IMG/VR virus record: IMGVR_UViG_3300037882_001642
Coordinates: 1-31,020 of that record
DNA length: 31,020 nt
DNA from: a virus
Direction: 5' to 3' (one strand)
How positions within the stretch are numbered: position 1 is the first letter of the stretch; each line of letters begins with the position of its first letter. The notes under the pieces are model-generated. The model saw only the letters and a list, made by a program, of their open reading frames with translations. It ran no database searches and was not told the DNA's origin. The position numbers were made by a program, and so were the translations under genes. Shown here piece after piece: positions 5,855 through 15,190 of this stretch.

Positions 5855-7578
5855 TGGACATGGATGACCAGCCTCTCTTGAGGGCATCCAAAGCCATTAT
5901 GAACCTAAAACAAGGTCATAAGGATGCCTGCTTACAAGAAGATATGATTAAACGTCTGAATAAGCTCAAATCTATTCGTGAGCCTTGGCTTGCACGATGG
6001 AAAGAGTGTGCTGACTTTGTCATGCCTTACAAAGGCTCAAACATTTACGCAACAACTAACACTGACAAATCAGGGTCAACACAAACCCCCAACATCTATG
6101 ACAACACCGCTACCATGTCAGCACGGATTCTTTCAGCAGGGATTCTTTCAGGACTAACCAGTCCCACCAAGCCTTGGTTTGAGCTATCTGCTGGTGTGGA
6201 GCTTGATGATAACCCTGAGGTCAAACAGTGGCTCGCAAAGACTGCTGAAATCCTAAGGGCAATCCTCAATGGCACAAATTTTTATGATGCCTGCCAGTTG
6301 GTTTATGAAGACCTGACTATCTTCGGCATTGGTAGTCTTTTGATGTACGAAGACAGTGAAGACGTTATTCGCTTCTATCATTGCCCTGTTGGTGAGTACA
6401 TGATTGGCCTTGATGCCAGACGTGAGCCTACCATTTTCTATGAAGAGCTATCGCTGTCAGCCTATGAAATCGTTGACAAATTTGGCCTCGACAACGTGTC
6501 TCAAAATGTTCTGTCCCTCTACAATGACAAGGGGCAAATGGAAACACAGGTCGCTGTTACCCACGTCATCCAAAAGAACAAAGATTTCGACCCAGACGAG
6601 AAGAACAGTGATGAGTACATTGACTGTTATTTTGAGACCACCGTCAGAGATGGAACATTCCTTCGTAAAACAGGCTTCAAAGAGAAACCATTCTGCTCAG
6701 TCAGATGGAATACTATTGGTCGTGACCCTTACGGAATCTCACCTACTCTTGACTGCCTAGGGGACATTAAACAGCTTCAACACGTCCACAAACGTAAAGG
6801 CCAAGGGATTGACCGTACGTTTGCCTCTCCTTTGCTCGCTGACCTATCTCTAAGAGATGAAGGTGTATCTCTTCTTCCAAACGCCATCACCTTCATGAGA
6901 AATTCGAAAAACATCGGTGTTGAGCCTATCTTCAAATTCAATACCAATTTCTCACCTATCATTGAAGACATTCAAGACATCCGTAATCGGGTTCAGAAAA
7001 GCTACTATCGTGACTTGTTCATGATGCTGGACTCGCTCGAAGGGGTTCAACCTCGTAACCAGCTCGAACTTATGAAGCGTGAGGGTGAGAAACTTTTACA
7101 GCTTGAGCCGATGACTCACCGTCTCCAAAAAGAATTTCTCAACATCATCATCACAAGAGCCTTATCAATCGCTGGCCGTAAGAAAATGCTTCCCCCATTA
7201 CCCCCTTCTCTCAAAGGAGGTGAGGCGATGAAGGTGGAATATATCTCACAGCTTGCCACTTCTCTTAAAGCAGCAGGTACAGCTTCTATTGAGCAGTTTG
7301 TGGCATTCGTGGGTAACCTCTCAGCAGGACAACCCAGTGCGATTGATAAAATCAACACTGACAACATTATCGACCAATACGGCAAGATGCTCAACCTCAA
7401 CCCTGAAATGATTGTCCCAACCAAGGAGGCCAACAAATCTCGTCAATCTCGTATGGAGCAAGCACAACAACAACAAATGATGGAGCAAGGATTGATGGCC
7501 GCTCAAGGTGCAAAAACACTGTCTGAAACCAATGTCGGTGGAGGACAAAACGCCCTTAACTTGGTGACTGGCTTATGA
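5854..7578 (+). CDS. Portal (head-to-tail connector) protein, 574 aa
   Basis: The portal is the dodecameric ring at the special capsid vertex through which TerL packs and the tail later ejects DNA. The N-terminal segment (residues 28-115) has the typical pattern of T7-type connectors: helical RLNKLKSIREPWLARWKECA, then DNTATMSARILSAGILSGLT and SPTKPWFELS. The central region contains FCSVRWNTIGRDPYGISPTL, also typical. The C-terminal third has the long-helix segment around NQLELMKREGEKLLQLEPMT. The end is Gln/Met-rich (MEQAQQQQMMEQG). Length fits the family (about 530-580). The start overlaps the previous stop (TAATG), and the end overlaps the next gene (ATGATG). Confidence 0.93.
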   Translation: MDMDDQPLLRASKAIMNLKQGHKDACLQEDMIKRLNKLKSIREPWLARWKECADFVMPYKGSNIYATTNTDKSGSTQTPNIYDNTATMSARILSAGILSGLTSPTKPWFELSAGVELDDNPEVKQWLAKTAEILRAILNGTNFYDACQLVYEDLTIFGIGSLLMYEDSEDVIRFYHCPVGEYMIGLDARREPTIFYEELSLSAYEIVDKFGLDNVSQNVLSLYNDKGQMETQVAVTHVIQKNKDFDPDEKNSDEYIDCYFETTVRDGTFLRKTGFKEKPFCSVRWNTIGRDPYGISPTLDCLGDIKQLQHVHKRKGQGIDRTFASPLLADLSLRDEGVSLLPNAITFMRNSKNIGVEPIFKFNTNFSPIIEDIQDIRNRVQKSYYRDLFMMLDSLEGVQPRNQLELMKREGEKLLQLEPMTHRLQKEFLNIIITRALSIAGRKKMLPPLPPSLKGGEAMKVEYISQLATSLKAAGTASIEQFVAFVGNLSAGQPSAIDKINTDNIIDQYGKMLNLNPEMIVPTKEANKSRQSRMEQAQQQQMMEQGLMAAQGAKTLSETNVGGGQNALNLVTGL

Positions 7579-7856
7579 TGGACAGACAACAAGAAACCCA
7601 AGCTATCCTTGAATTTCTCGACCTTGCCCTTGCCCACCAAGGCGGTCGAGCTTTCCTCAAGAAATTTCTAACAGAGTTCCCCTTCCTTGGCATGACCGAC
7701 ATGACCGAGACTGTTACCCCCGAAACCCTAGCCTTCCATGAAGGTAAACGGTCAGCAGGTGTTGTCTTGTACACCGCCCTTTTCGCAGCCAATGCGAACG
7801 GCCTAACCAGTCTCTTACAGGAAATGTGCCATGACCAACCCAAACGAAACAGTTGA
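7575..7856 (+). CDS. Bbp19-like phage protein, 93 aa
   Basis: A small helical protein with the signature segment ETLAFHEGKRSAGVVLYTAL (about residues 55-74). This resembles the F-x-EG-R-x-GL pattern of Bbp19-like proteins of BPP-1-type phages; their exact function is unknown to me. It lies between portal and scaffold as in those phages, which strengthens the call. The start overlaps the portal stop (ATGA), and the 3' end overlaps the scaffold gene by 26 nt. Two adjacent ATG codons (7575 and 7578) are both possible starts. Confidence 0.65.
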   Translation: MMDRQQETQAILEFLDLALAHQGGRAFLKKFLTEFPFLGMTDMTETVTPETLAFHEGKRSAGVVLYTALFAANANGLTSLLQEMCHDQPKRNS

Positions 7857-8589
7857 CGATTTAGCTTCAACTTCCCCAGAAACTGAAACACCAGCTATTG
7901 CTATTGCAACAGAAGCTACTGGTGTAGATGACCTTTCTGAACCAAGCACACCAGATGACATTGCCGAAGAATCCAATGACCTTCTGTCCACAAAAGAAAA
8001 AGATGTGGATGATGTCGATGATGAAGATGAAGACGATGACATTTTGAAATCAAAAGACAGTGTCAAAGAACAAAAACCTGTCGAAGCCACCTTCACTTAC
8101 GAATACCAAAAGCCTGACTACATCTCAGATGAGAATTTCGACACCAAGGGGTTCGACGAATTTAAAGATTTCGCCAAACAAAACAACATTCCTGACCACG
8201 TCTTCAAACAGCTTCTCAATACCTATTTCGAGAAGATGAACACCCTTGTTCAAAGTCAGGAAGAAGCCCTGAAGCAAGTCACCCTTGAAACCAAACAGCG
8301 TGATGTCAATCAGCACATTGCTTGGAAGAAAGAGCTTCGAGCTGACACAGAAATTGGAGGTGCAAACTTTAAAACAAACATGAACTACGCCGTGAAAGCT
8401 ATTGATGCCTTTGGCGGTGAACCCCTAGCGAATGCCTTGCAGAAGGCAGGACTGGCCAACCATCCTGTTCTTGTCAAAGCATTCATGAAGATTGGACGAG
8501 CCATCGGGGAAGGAGAACCCGTCCTATCTGAGACAGCCCTTAAACAAGCAAATCTCGACCCTGTTAAACTCTTTTATTCTGAAGGATAA
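7831..8589 (+). CDS. Capsid assembly scaffolding protein, 252 aa
   Basis: Scaffolding proteins guide procapsid assembly and then leave. The N-terminal 80 residues are disordered and very acidic (DVDDVDDEDEDDD at about residues 58-70). The middle and C-terminal parts are helical and charged, with little hydrophobic core. It ends with ALKQANLDPVKLFYSEG, a basic/helical tail of the kind that binds capsid protein. Sequence similarity is not used; composition, length and the position directly 5' of the capsid gene (5-nt gap) support the role. Confidence 0.8.
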   Translation: MTNPNETVDDLASTSPETETPAIAIATEATGVDDLSEPSTPDDIAEESNDLLSTKEKDVDDVDDEDEDDDILKSKDSVKEQKPVEATFTYEYQKPDYISDENFDTKGFDEFKDFAKQNNIPDHVFKQLLNTYFEKMNTLVQSQEEALKQVTLETKQRDVNQHIAWKKELRADTEIGGANFKTNMNYAVKAIDAFGGEPLANALQKAGLANHPVLVKAFMKIGRAIGEGEPVLSETALKQANLDPVKLFYSEG

Positions 8590-8594
8590 CATCT

Positions 8595-9647
8595 ATGGCA
8601 ACACTTGGTGCATCCGTCATCACGATGGTGGATTACGTTAGAGCGTTAAAAGACCCAACTCAGCAAATGAAAATGGGGATGATTGTAAACAATCTCATCC
8701 AAACAAACCCTATCATTGAAGATATGGTTTGGTCTGAATCAAACGAGGTGACCAGCCACAAAACTATGGTCACAACCTCGACACCATCCCCAGCATTCCG
8801 TAGAGCAAACGAAGGTATTGTGACTGGTAAAGGGTCATTCAATACCGTGATTGACTCAATCGGGTCACTGCAATCTGTCTCAGACGTAGATACAGAAATT
8901 CTGCGTCGTAAAGATGGTGACTACCTGCGTTTAAATCACGATATGCTTCACGTTACAGGGATGGGTAACACCTTCGCCAGTAACTTGTTCTATGCGAACA
9001 CAGCAACCAACCTCGCAGGATTCACAGGCTTAACCCCTCGCTATAACTCCTTGGCTGGAGATACAGGCTCGCAAATTCTTGATGCTGGTGGGACTGGGTC
9101 AGATAACTCTTCTATCTGGTTAGTCTGCCACGGCATGATGTCAGCGACAGGGCTTTACCCTCAAGGTAGCCGTATGGGTCTGCAAAAGTTCCTGAAACCA
9201 GAGCAACGTGTCACTGACGCACAGGGTCGTCCTTACTGGGTCAAATCAACACACTTCATCTGGGATTGTGGTTTAGCTGTACGCAACCCTATGTTTATCG
9301 TTCGTATTGCAAACATTGATATGTCTGACTTGCAAGCTCAGAATGGCAGTGCTGCGAACCTCATCAACTTGATGATTAGAGCCTTAAACAAAATCCCTTA
9401 CCTCCCACAACGCATCAACCCTGTGAAACTGCCTCAATTCGATGAGGTCAGCATGAAGGTTGGTATCTCCAAAGTGTCATTCTACTGCAACCGTGGTGTG
9501 TACACAGGATTGGATATTCAAGCCAACGCTAAAACAGTGAATGGCCTGCGTCTCGGTGAAGCAGACGGGACACCTTACTTGTCTTTCCGTGGCATCCCAA
9601 TCCAAATCTGCGATGCCATTACCAACGCTGAATCTCGTGTAGTATAA
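8595..9647 (+). CDS. Major capsid protein, Bbp17-like, 350 aa
   Basis: This is the shell protein. The N-terminus (MATLGASVITMVDYVRALKD), the segment IVNNLIQTNPIIEDMVWSES, then the STPSPAFRRANEGI segment match the pattern of capsid proteins of BPP-1-like podoviruses. Those begin with a Leu-rich stretch followed by 'LxQTNxILEDMxW'. The mid segment FASNLFYAN and GLTPRYNSLAG are also characteristic. The start has AAGGA upstream within the scaffold stop region. Neighbours (scaffold before, cement protein after) agree. A P22/HK97-type fold is expected from the family, not seen. Confidence 0.9.
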   Translation: MATLGASVITMVDYVRALKDPTQQMKMGMIVNNLIQTNPIIEDMVWSESNEVTSHKTMVTTSTPSPAFRRANEGIVTGKGSFNTVIDSIGSLQSVSDVDTEILRRKDGDYLRLNHDMLHVTGMGNTFASNLFYANTATNLAGFTGLTPRYNSLAGDTGSQILDAGGTGSDNSSIWLVCHGMMSATGLYPQGSRMGLQKFLKPEQRVTDAQGRPYWVKSTHFIWDCGLAVRNPMFIVRIANIDMSDLQAQNGSAANLINLMIRALNKIPYLPQRINPVKLPQFDEVSMKVGISKVSFYCNRGVYTGLDIQANAKTVNGLRLGEADGTPYLSFRGIPIQICDAITNAESRVV

Positions 9648-9657
9648 GGAGTTATTC

Positions 9658-10086
9658 ATGTTACTTGATAAAGAAAACATCCTCGATGACAACGTAGCCG
9701 TTACCACAACGGCTAACTCAACCAACATCTACGATACCCTGTCGTCAGGTGATATTGGTGTCGGTGCATCCCCTGCCTTGGTCGTTTACACAGGCACTGC
9801 TTTCGCAGGAACAGGCACGCTAACCATCCTTTTTGAGACAGATGACAACCCTTCTTTCTCATCTGCGGTTACCGTTTTTTCAACCCGTGCCTTCGCAATC
9901 TCCGAGCTGACAATCAATAAGCAAATCGTTAACGCCTACATCCCAGTCGGCTGTGAGCGTTATGTGCGTGCAAGATACGTCTGCTCAGGCACTTTCACCG
10001 CAGGAACACTCAGCACCTACATGGGCATTGAGCAAGCGGAAGTCCGCAAAAACTATCCAAACAACTTCAATCTTGGCTACGTCTAA
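9658..10086 (+). CDS. Bbp16-like capsid cement protein, 142 aa
   Basis: A small beta-rich protein (TLTILFETDDNPSFSSAVTV, then YIPVGCERYVRARYVCSGTF) that resembles Bbp16-type proteins. These decorate or cement the capsid of BPP-1-like phages. The segment near the C-terminus ends in an acidic/basic tail (EVRKNYPNNFNLGYV), with a Y-x-N-x-F close similar to family members. It lies 10 nt after the capsid gene with GGAG as ribosome binding site, in the same order as in those phages. Confidence 0.75.
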   Translation: MLLDKENILDDNVAVTTTANSTNIYDTLSSGDIGVGASPALVVYTGTAFAGTGTLTILFETDDNPSFSSAVTVFSTRAFAISELTINKQIVNAYIPVGCERYVRARYVCSGTFTAGTLSTYMGIEQAEVRKNYPNNFNLGYV

Positions 10087-10096
10087 GGAGGACTTT

Positions 10097-10444
10097 ATGG
10101 CTAAATACCAACTCAGCGAACCTGCTTTTATTGATGGGGTTCACTACATCGCAGGGACAATCGTTGATTTCCCTAATGACCTTCCTTCCGCATTAGGATG
10201 GATTGCCTTGGATGACGACGCAAAGCGTAACGTAGACGCTCAAAACAAGAAGCGTCTATCTCGTGGCGTTTCTAAAGATGCTTTGCCAAACTTGGTCACT
10301 CAAATCGAAAATCTAAAACGAGCTGGATTTGTGGTGACACAAGGTCAGGATGGGACACCTGTTATTGATGAAACAGAAACAGGTCAAAAAGCCCTAATTG
10401 ATGATGGGACTCTCGCTCCTAAAGCTCAGCAAATTAAAAAGTAA
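10097..10444 (+). CDS. Hypothetical virion-associated protein, 115 aa
   Basis: No family recognised. The start is ATG 10097 with a near-perfect AAGGAGG 5-10 nt upstream; an ORF extending further 5' in this frame would run inside the cement gene. The N-terminus (KYQLSEPAFIDGVHYIAGTI) looks like a small beta domain seen in short head-completion or decoration proteins. The C-terminal half is helical and polar. Position between cement protein and tail tube A suggests a head-tail joining or structural role; this is inference only. Confidence 0.6.
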   Translation: MAKYQLSEPAFIDGVHYIAGTIVDFPNDLPSALGWIALDDDAKRNVDAQNKKRLSRGVSKDALPNLVTQIENLKRAGFVVTQGQDGTPVIDETETGQKALIDDGTLAPKAQQIKK

Positions 10445-10458
10445 TCAGGGAGAGTCGT

Positions 10459-11118
10459 ATGGTTGACATCAGCATTTGCAATCAAGCTATCGCTCTATGT
10501 GGGGCAAGGTCATCTTTATCATCCATAGATGATGACACACCCGAGGCACTTGCTTGTCGCAACTATTACGACTCTACTCGAATTGAGCTTCTTATGGCTG
10601 TCTCTTGGCCATTTGCTAGACGGCAAGTGGCTCTTTCTCTTTTGGATGGAACACCTGAATATGGGTGGGACTTCACCTATCTTTACCCCCCTGACTGTCT
10701 CAAGCCAATCTTTATTCATCCTTCTCCTGTTGATGTAGAAGACCCCTTCACTAATCTTGGCTCTATTCGTGATGCCTTGGATAACCTCATTATTTTTGTT
10801 GAGGGCAACAAAATTGACACCTATGGCAATATCCAACGCACCATCAATACCAACAAACAAAATGCAACATTGATGTACATCAGCAATGTCATCAGCACTC
10901 AGACTTTCTCGGCTGACTTCAGGTCGCTGTTTATTCAAACCCTAGCAGCAAAACTGGGTCAAGCAATGGTTGGTAATCTCCAAGCGTCTCAGCTTCAACA
11001 CACGCTTTCTCAGCAGTATCTCCAAAGAGCCATTGAGACCTACGGCAACGAATACGACAAAGACCGTCGCCCCGTCATCATTGATTATCTCCCTACAGGT
11101 TTGCAAGCGAGGCTGTAA
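10459..11118 (+). CDS. Tail tubular protein A (adaptor, T7 gp11-like), 219 aa
   Basis: This protein forms the ring between portal and nozzle. It has the usual start ICNQAIALCGARSSLSSIDD, the DTPEALACRNYYDSTRIELL segment, then VSWPFARRQVALSLL and the YLYPPDCLKPIFI stretch. All are strongly conserved in gp11-like proteins. Length is close to the family norm (about 190-220). AGGGAG precedes the start at 10459, and the stop overlaps the start of the nozzle gene (TAATG). Confidence 0.92.
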   Translation: MVDISICNQAIALCGARSSLSSIDDDTPEALACRNYYDSTRIELLMAVSWPFARRQVALSLLDGTPEYGWDFTYLYPPDCLKPIFIHPSPVDVEDPFTNLGSIRDALDNLIIFVEGNKIDTYGNIQRTINTNKQNATLMYISNVISTQTFSADFRSLFIQTLAAKLGQAMVGNLQASQLQHTLSQQYLQRAIETYGNEYDKDRRPVIIDYLPTGLQARL

Positions 11119-14072
11119 TGTCCACTAATATTTTCAAGTCTCAATTTTCTGCTGGTGTTCTCTCTCCATCACTTCATGGTCGTGTGGATGCTTCAATTTA
11201 CGCCAACGGTGCAAGCGAGATTGAAAATGGTTTTGTTCGGATTGACGGTGGAGTCATTAATCGAGGGGGGACAACCTTTGTCGGTCAAGCCAAATCCAAC
11301 CTGTCAAACGTCCCTGATACCCGTCCCGTTAGACTTATTCCCTTCCAGTTTAATCCTACTGACTCATACGTTCTTGAATTTGGTCACAAATATATGAGGG
11401 TTATTCGCAATGGTGAATATGTCCTTGCCATGAACCAATACGGAAATACTGCCACCAATTTTATCACTAATATTACCCAGTCCAGTGTCTCCGCCACCGT
11501 CACAACAAAAGACCCACATGGCTATAACGATGGCGACTGGGTTTACTTCACTGGTATTGGGGGGATGAGTCAAATCAACGAACGCATTGCTGTTGTTCGT
11601 TCCCATACAACCGATACTTTCGTTCTTGATGACCTTGATGGTTATCCTTTTGACACCTCAAACTTCACTGCTTACACTGTACCATCAAGTGGGTCTTCCA
11701 ATGGTCGTGTTTATGAAATCTTTACAAAATTCATGCCCTATGAAGCAAAGGATGTGTTTGGTTTGACTTACGCTCAGTCAGCAGATGTCATGACACTCAC
11801 TCACGAAGGCTACACATCTCGTCTTCTCACAAGGCAAGGCCACGCTGTTTGGAAGTTGGAGGAAGTTGATTTCAAACCCAGCCTAAATGCCCCTGTTGGA
11901 ATTGGCATTACATCAACTCATATTGATGGGTTTGGCATCAAAGCCATCTCAAATGCCAATCCTGCTGTTATTGGTATTACTACAACCAGTGGGATAGTCG
12001 AAAATGGAATGGCCTTCCGTATTTCAGGGGCAGTGGGGATGACTGAGGTCAATGGGAATGCCTACACTCTTGGGACTTACCAATACACTGCATCAGGTGT
12101 AAAATACTTTGAGCTTCTCAATACTTTTCGAGAAGGTGTAAACACCACCGCTTTTGGTATTTACACAGCCGACAGTGGCTCAGCTATCGGTTCAACACTG
12201 TATCGTTACAAAATCACTTGCGTTGACGCTAACGGCGGAGAAAGCAGACCTGCTTCAGCTCCTGTTGTTCTTTCAAAAGCCATGTCAGCATTGATAAATG
12301 CTGGTGATACACCTCCTAAAATCCTTCTCGAATGGAATACCAATTCTGGTGCTTCTTCATATAATGTTTACAGACAACGTGAAGTCCCCAACGGTTGCCC
12401 TTCCCAAGGGTCACAATATGGATACATCGGAACAACAACAACAAGCCAATTCACTGACCAGAATACCCTTCCTGATTTTTCACAATCCCCCCCTGAATTT
12501 TACAATCCATTCAGACAAGCCCCTGAGACGGCTCTAATTTCAGGAATTACAAAGGCCAGTCCAATGGTTGTAACCACCGTCAATCCCCACGGATTTGACA
12601 TCGGGGACAGAATCAGGCTATCAGATATTTTAGGTATGACGCAGGCCAATGACCTCGTCGGTGAGATTGATACCGTTCCCACCACCAGCAAATTCACACT
12701 CGTGAGTATTACTGATGGTACGTCTGTTGACTCATCTTCTTTCTCGACATACACGTCGGGGGGGATTGCCACATCCGAGACTCCTCAAAATTCCCCATCG
12801 TGTTCTGCGTACTATCAACAACGCCGAGTATTTGGGGGGTCTCCCGAAAATCCACAGACATTATGGTTTTCTCAGTCAGGTGATTTTGACAATATGGATA
12901 GGTCAAATCCTATCAAAGCCAGCGACTCTATCGAAGTCACGCTATCATCGACACAGATTAATAAAATCAAACACATTGTACCGCTTGCTAGCCTCCTCGT
13001 TCTAACCGTTGGTGGTTGTTTTCGTGTCAGTGGTGGTGATGGTGCAACAGCAATTACACCAACGAATATTCAATCTATTCCACAAACCTACTCAGGATGC
13101 GGTAATGTACAGCCTATTATTCTCAATAATGACGTTTTGTACTCTAGCTCTGGTTCAACAAATATTCTGGCGTTGGCGTACAATTTTTATCAAGACAGTT
13201 ATCAAACCCAAGACCTCAGTATCCGTGCCAGACACCTTGTTGATGGATTTAAAATCGTAGACTGGGCATACTCAAAAGACCCCTACAATCTCATTCATCT
13301 TATTCGCTCAGATGGTAAACTTCTTACAATGACCTACCTGAAAGAAGCAGAGCTTGTTGCTTGGTCATCAGGAAATACTGCTGGGGAATATGGGGTAGAC
13401 ACTTACGAGTCAATCTGCTGTGTTGTTGAAGGAGATGAAAATGTTATCTACACTGTCACCAATCGTTACATCGAAAACCAAAACGGGGGGAGCTTCCGCA
13501 AATATGTTGAACGCTTCCACAACAGGAGCAAACTCTATCAAGGTAAAAGAGACACGAGACGAGGGCATTTTCTCGATTGTGGTGTGTTTTATGATGGAGA
13601 GCCTATTAATATTCTTGACCGACTTCACCACTTAGAAGGTCGAACAGTTGGTGTTGTTGTTGATGGTAGTGTTCTTCCTGAAATGACCGTGACCAATGGC
13701 ACAATAGAGCTTCCTAAGTATGGCAGTGTTATCAGTGTAGGACTTCCCTACACGACACGCATCAAAACACTTCCTCTTGATGTAGGTAATGGCCAAATCT
13801 CAGGGAAAACCAAGTCTATCAAAGCAGTCACAGCTCGTGTTGTGGATACACGAGGTCTTAAAATTGGAACTGAGGCTGAGGACTTTACTTCATACAAAGA
13901 AATTACCCAGAACGATGACTGGACAAAACTTCCCCTTCTTACAGGTGACCTGAGATTTAATATGTTTGGCAATCAAACCACCAATGGATGTGTTATCATT
14001 GAACAAGAACTTCCCCTTCCCATGGAAGTATCAGGCTTAATCCTTGAAGTAACTATCGGTGATACTCCATGA
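11118..14072 (+). CDS. Tail tubular protein B (nozzle, T7 gp12-like) with FCCH-like insertions, 984 aa
   Basis: The nozzle closes the tail and carries fibres. The N-terminus (KSQFSAGVLSPSLHGRVD, then GASEIENGFVRIDGGVINRG) is typical, as is the later segment of the beta-propeller (YYQQRRVFGGSPENPQTLWF and SGDFDNMD). Three inserted repeats resemble the FCCH-like domain seen in many tail proteins. Copy 1 spans about residues 116-192 (DPHGYNDGDWVYFTGIGGMS). Copy 2 spans about 280-355 and is degenerate. Copy 3 spans about 474-550 (NPHGFDIGDRIRLSDILGMT). A fibronectin-like segment (about 360-455, including SSYNVYRQ) sits between copies 2 and 3. T7 gp12 is about 794 residues, so the extra length is explained by these inserts. 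The end overlaps the next gene by ATGA. Confidence 0.9.
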   Translation: MSTNIFKSQFSAGVLSPSLHGRVDASIYANGASEIENGFVRIDGGVINRGGTTFVGQAKSNLSNVPDTRPVRLIPFQFNPTDSYVLEFGHKYMRVIRNGEYVLAMNQYGNTATNFITNITQSSVSATVTTKDPHGYNDGDWVYFTGIGGMSQINERIAVVRSHTTDTFVLDDLDGYPFDTSNFTAYTVPSSGSSNGRVYEIFTKFMPYEAKDVFGLTYAQSADVMTLTHEGYTSRLLTRQGHAVWKLEEVDFKPSLNAPVGIGITSTHIDGFGIKAISNANPAVIGITTTSGIVENGMAFRISGAVGMTEVNGNAYTLGTYQYTASGVKYFELLNTFREGVNTTAFGIYTADSGSAIGSTLYRYKITCVDANGGESRPASAPVVLSKAMSALINAGDTPPKILLEWNTNSGASSYNVYRQREVPNGCPSQGSQYGYIGTTTTSQFTDQNTLPDFSQSPPEFYNPFRQAPETALISGITKASPMVVTTVNPHGFDIGDRIRLSDILGMTQANDLVGEIDTVPTTSKFTLVSITDGTSVDSSSFSTYTSGGIATSETPQNSPSCSAYYQQRRVFGGSPENPQTLWFSQSGDFDNMDRSNPIKASDSIEVTLSSTQINKIKHIVPLASLLVLTVGGCFRVSGGDGATAITPTNIQSIPQTYSGCGNVQPIILNNDVLYSSSGSTNILALAYNFYQDSYQTQDLSIRARHLVDGFKIVDWAYSKDPYNLIHLIRSDGKLLTMTYLKEAELVAWSSGNTAGEYGVDTYESICCVVEGDENVIYTVTNRYIENQNGGSFRKYVERFHNRSKLYQGKRDTRRGHFLDCGVFYDGEPINILDRLHHLEGRTVGVVVDGSVLPEMTVTNGTIELPKYGSVISVGLPYTTRIKTLPLDVGNGQISGKTKSIKAVTARVVDTRGLKIGTEAEDFTSYKEITQNDDWTKLPLLTGDLRFNMFGNQTTNGCVIIEQELPLPMEVSGLILEVTIGDTP

Positions 14073-14530
14073 TTTCAATAAAAAAACTCAGAGTTGATGA
14101 CATCAAATTATTCTCCCCCCTTGTTAGAGAGGCTGATGTTATTGAAGCTATCAAAGGCTTTGGAGACCAATCGAAAGTTGAAGACATCCTTTTTGATTCA
14201 ATGGTCACCTCTAAGGAATGCTTCACAGTGTGGCATCACGATGAACCGATTGCTATGTTTGGCATTAGTCGAACAGCTCGTGATGACGTGGGAATGCCTT
14301 GGCTTGTTTGTTCTGAGAACATTAAATTTCACAAGCGAAAAACCATAAAATATGCTAGACGTTATTTACAGAAGTGCTTTAATGAAGGTTATAAAAAACT
14401 TTCTAATGCTGTTGACCCCGACAACGTAAAAGCAAAAGCATTTATCCGCCACCTTGGCTTCACCTTTACAGGTGAAACAATCGTCACTGACGCTGGTTAT
14501 GACTTTGAATTGTTCGAAAGGGGGCGGTAA
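14069..14530 (+). CDS. GNAT-fold acetyltransferase-like virion protein (T7 gp13-like position), 153 aa
   Basis: The sequence has a GNAT-like layout: MISIKKLRVDDIKLFSPLVR at the start, a middle strand EPIAMFGISRTA, and a C-terminal DPDNVKAKAFIRHLGFTF (about residues 112-129), the motif typical of the acetyl-CoA fold end. In T7-like phages a protein of this fold and size sits between nozzle and internal virion proteins and is needed for their assembly. Enzymatic activity is not established for those relatives, so I assign the fold, not the reaction. It overlaps both neighbours (ATGA before, TAATG after). Confidence 0.75.
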   Translation: MISIKKLRVDDIKLFSPLVREADVIEAIKGFGDQSKVEDILFDSMVTSKECFTVWHHDEPIAMFGISRTARDDVGMPWLVCSENIKFHKRKTIKYARRYLQKCFNEGYKKLSNAVDPDNVKAKAFIRHLGFTFTGETIVTDAGYDFELFERGR

Positions 14531-15180
14531 TGTGTAATGTTTATGCTCAAGCAGCCGTTGCCGTTGTTCAAACGGGGGTATCCATCTATGGACAACAACA
14601 ACAAGCCCAAGCTGAAATTGACGCTCTTAAACTCAATGCCAAAGTCAATGAGACCAACGCTCGCAACGCTGAGCAAAATATTATCTTTGAGCGTCAAGCT
14701 CAAGCCCGTGAAGAAATGCGTCAGCGTATCAAGACAGCCTCCATGGTTGGCCAACAACGTGCAGGTTTTGGTGCAAGTGGCATTGACATAGGTTCAGGCA
14801 CTGCCCTCAACGTCCAAACATCAACAGCAGGCATGGGATTTGAAGACCTTCTCAGTATCCGTGAAACTTCTATCTCAAAACAACGCAATCTCCATCAACA
14901 AGCCATTGACTTCACCACACAAGCTAACCTTCTTCGCTCACAAGCACGCAACGTCCGTAGGGCAGCCAATTTACAAGGGTTCACCACGGTTGTAGGCAAT
15001 GCTGTATCTTTTGCCACCAAAGGCGTGGAAAAAGGGTGGTTCAAAGGAGGTGGCACTGGTGATGCTCTTGATATTACACCGTCTGCTCTTGATAGCGGTG
15101 GTGGTGCAGAAACAGGTGGCACGTTCCTCGACATGGAGTCTGCCGACCTTGGCTCAGCAGACATGGGTAGTATTTATTAA
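14530..15180 (+). CDS. Internal virion protein (T7 gp14-like), 216 aa
   Basis: Such proteins are ejected with the DNA and help form a channel across the host envelope. The N-terminus (YAQAAVAVVQTGVSIYGQQQ) is Ala/Gln-rich and amphipathic. It is followed by long helices (residues 35-70 and 100-150) and the segment GFGASGIDIGSGTALNV, which is common in gp14-like proteins. The C-terminus is Gly/Asp-rich. Position after the GNAT-like gene and before the large internal proteins supports the call. Overlap TAATG with the previous gene. Confidence 0.8.
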   Translation: MCNVYAQAAVAVVQTGVSIYGQQQQAQAEIDALKLNAKVNETNARNAEQNIIFERQAQAREEMRQRIKTASMVGQQRAGFGASGIDIGSGTALNVQTSTAGMGFEDLLSIRETSISKQRNLHQQAIDFTTQANLLRSQARNVRRAANLQGFTTVVGNAVSFATKGVEKGWFKGGGTGDALDITPSALDSGGGAETGGTFLDMESADLGSADMGSIY

Positions 15181-15190
15181 GGATTGATTT

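Noticed and set aside
9953-10096. Longer version of the 115-aa protein starting inside the cement gene
   Set aside because: AAGGAGG precedes ATG 10097 directly; the upstream part is an out-of-frame shadow of the cement gene.
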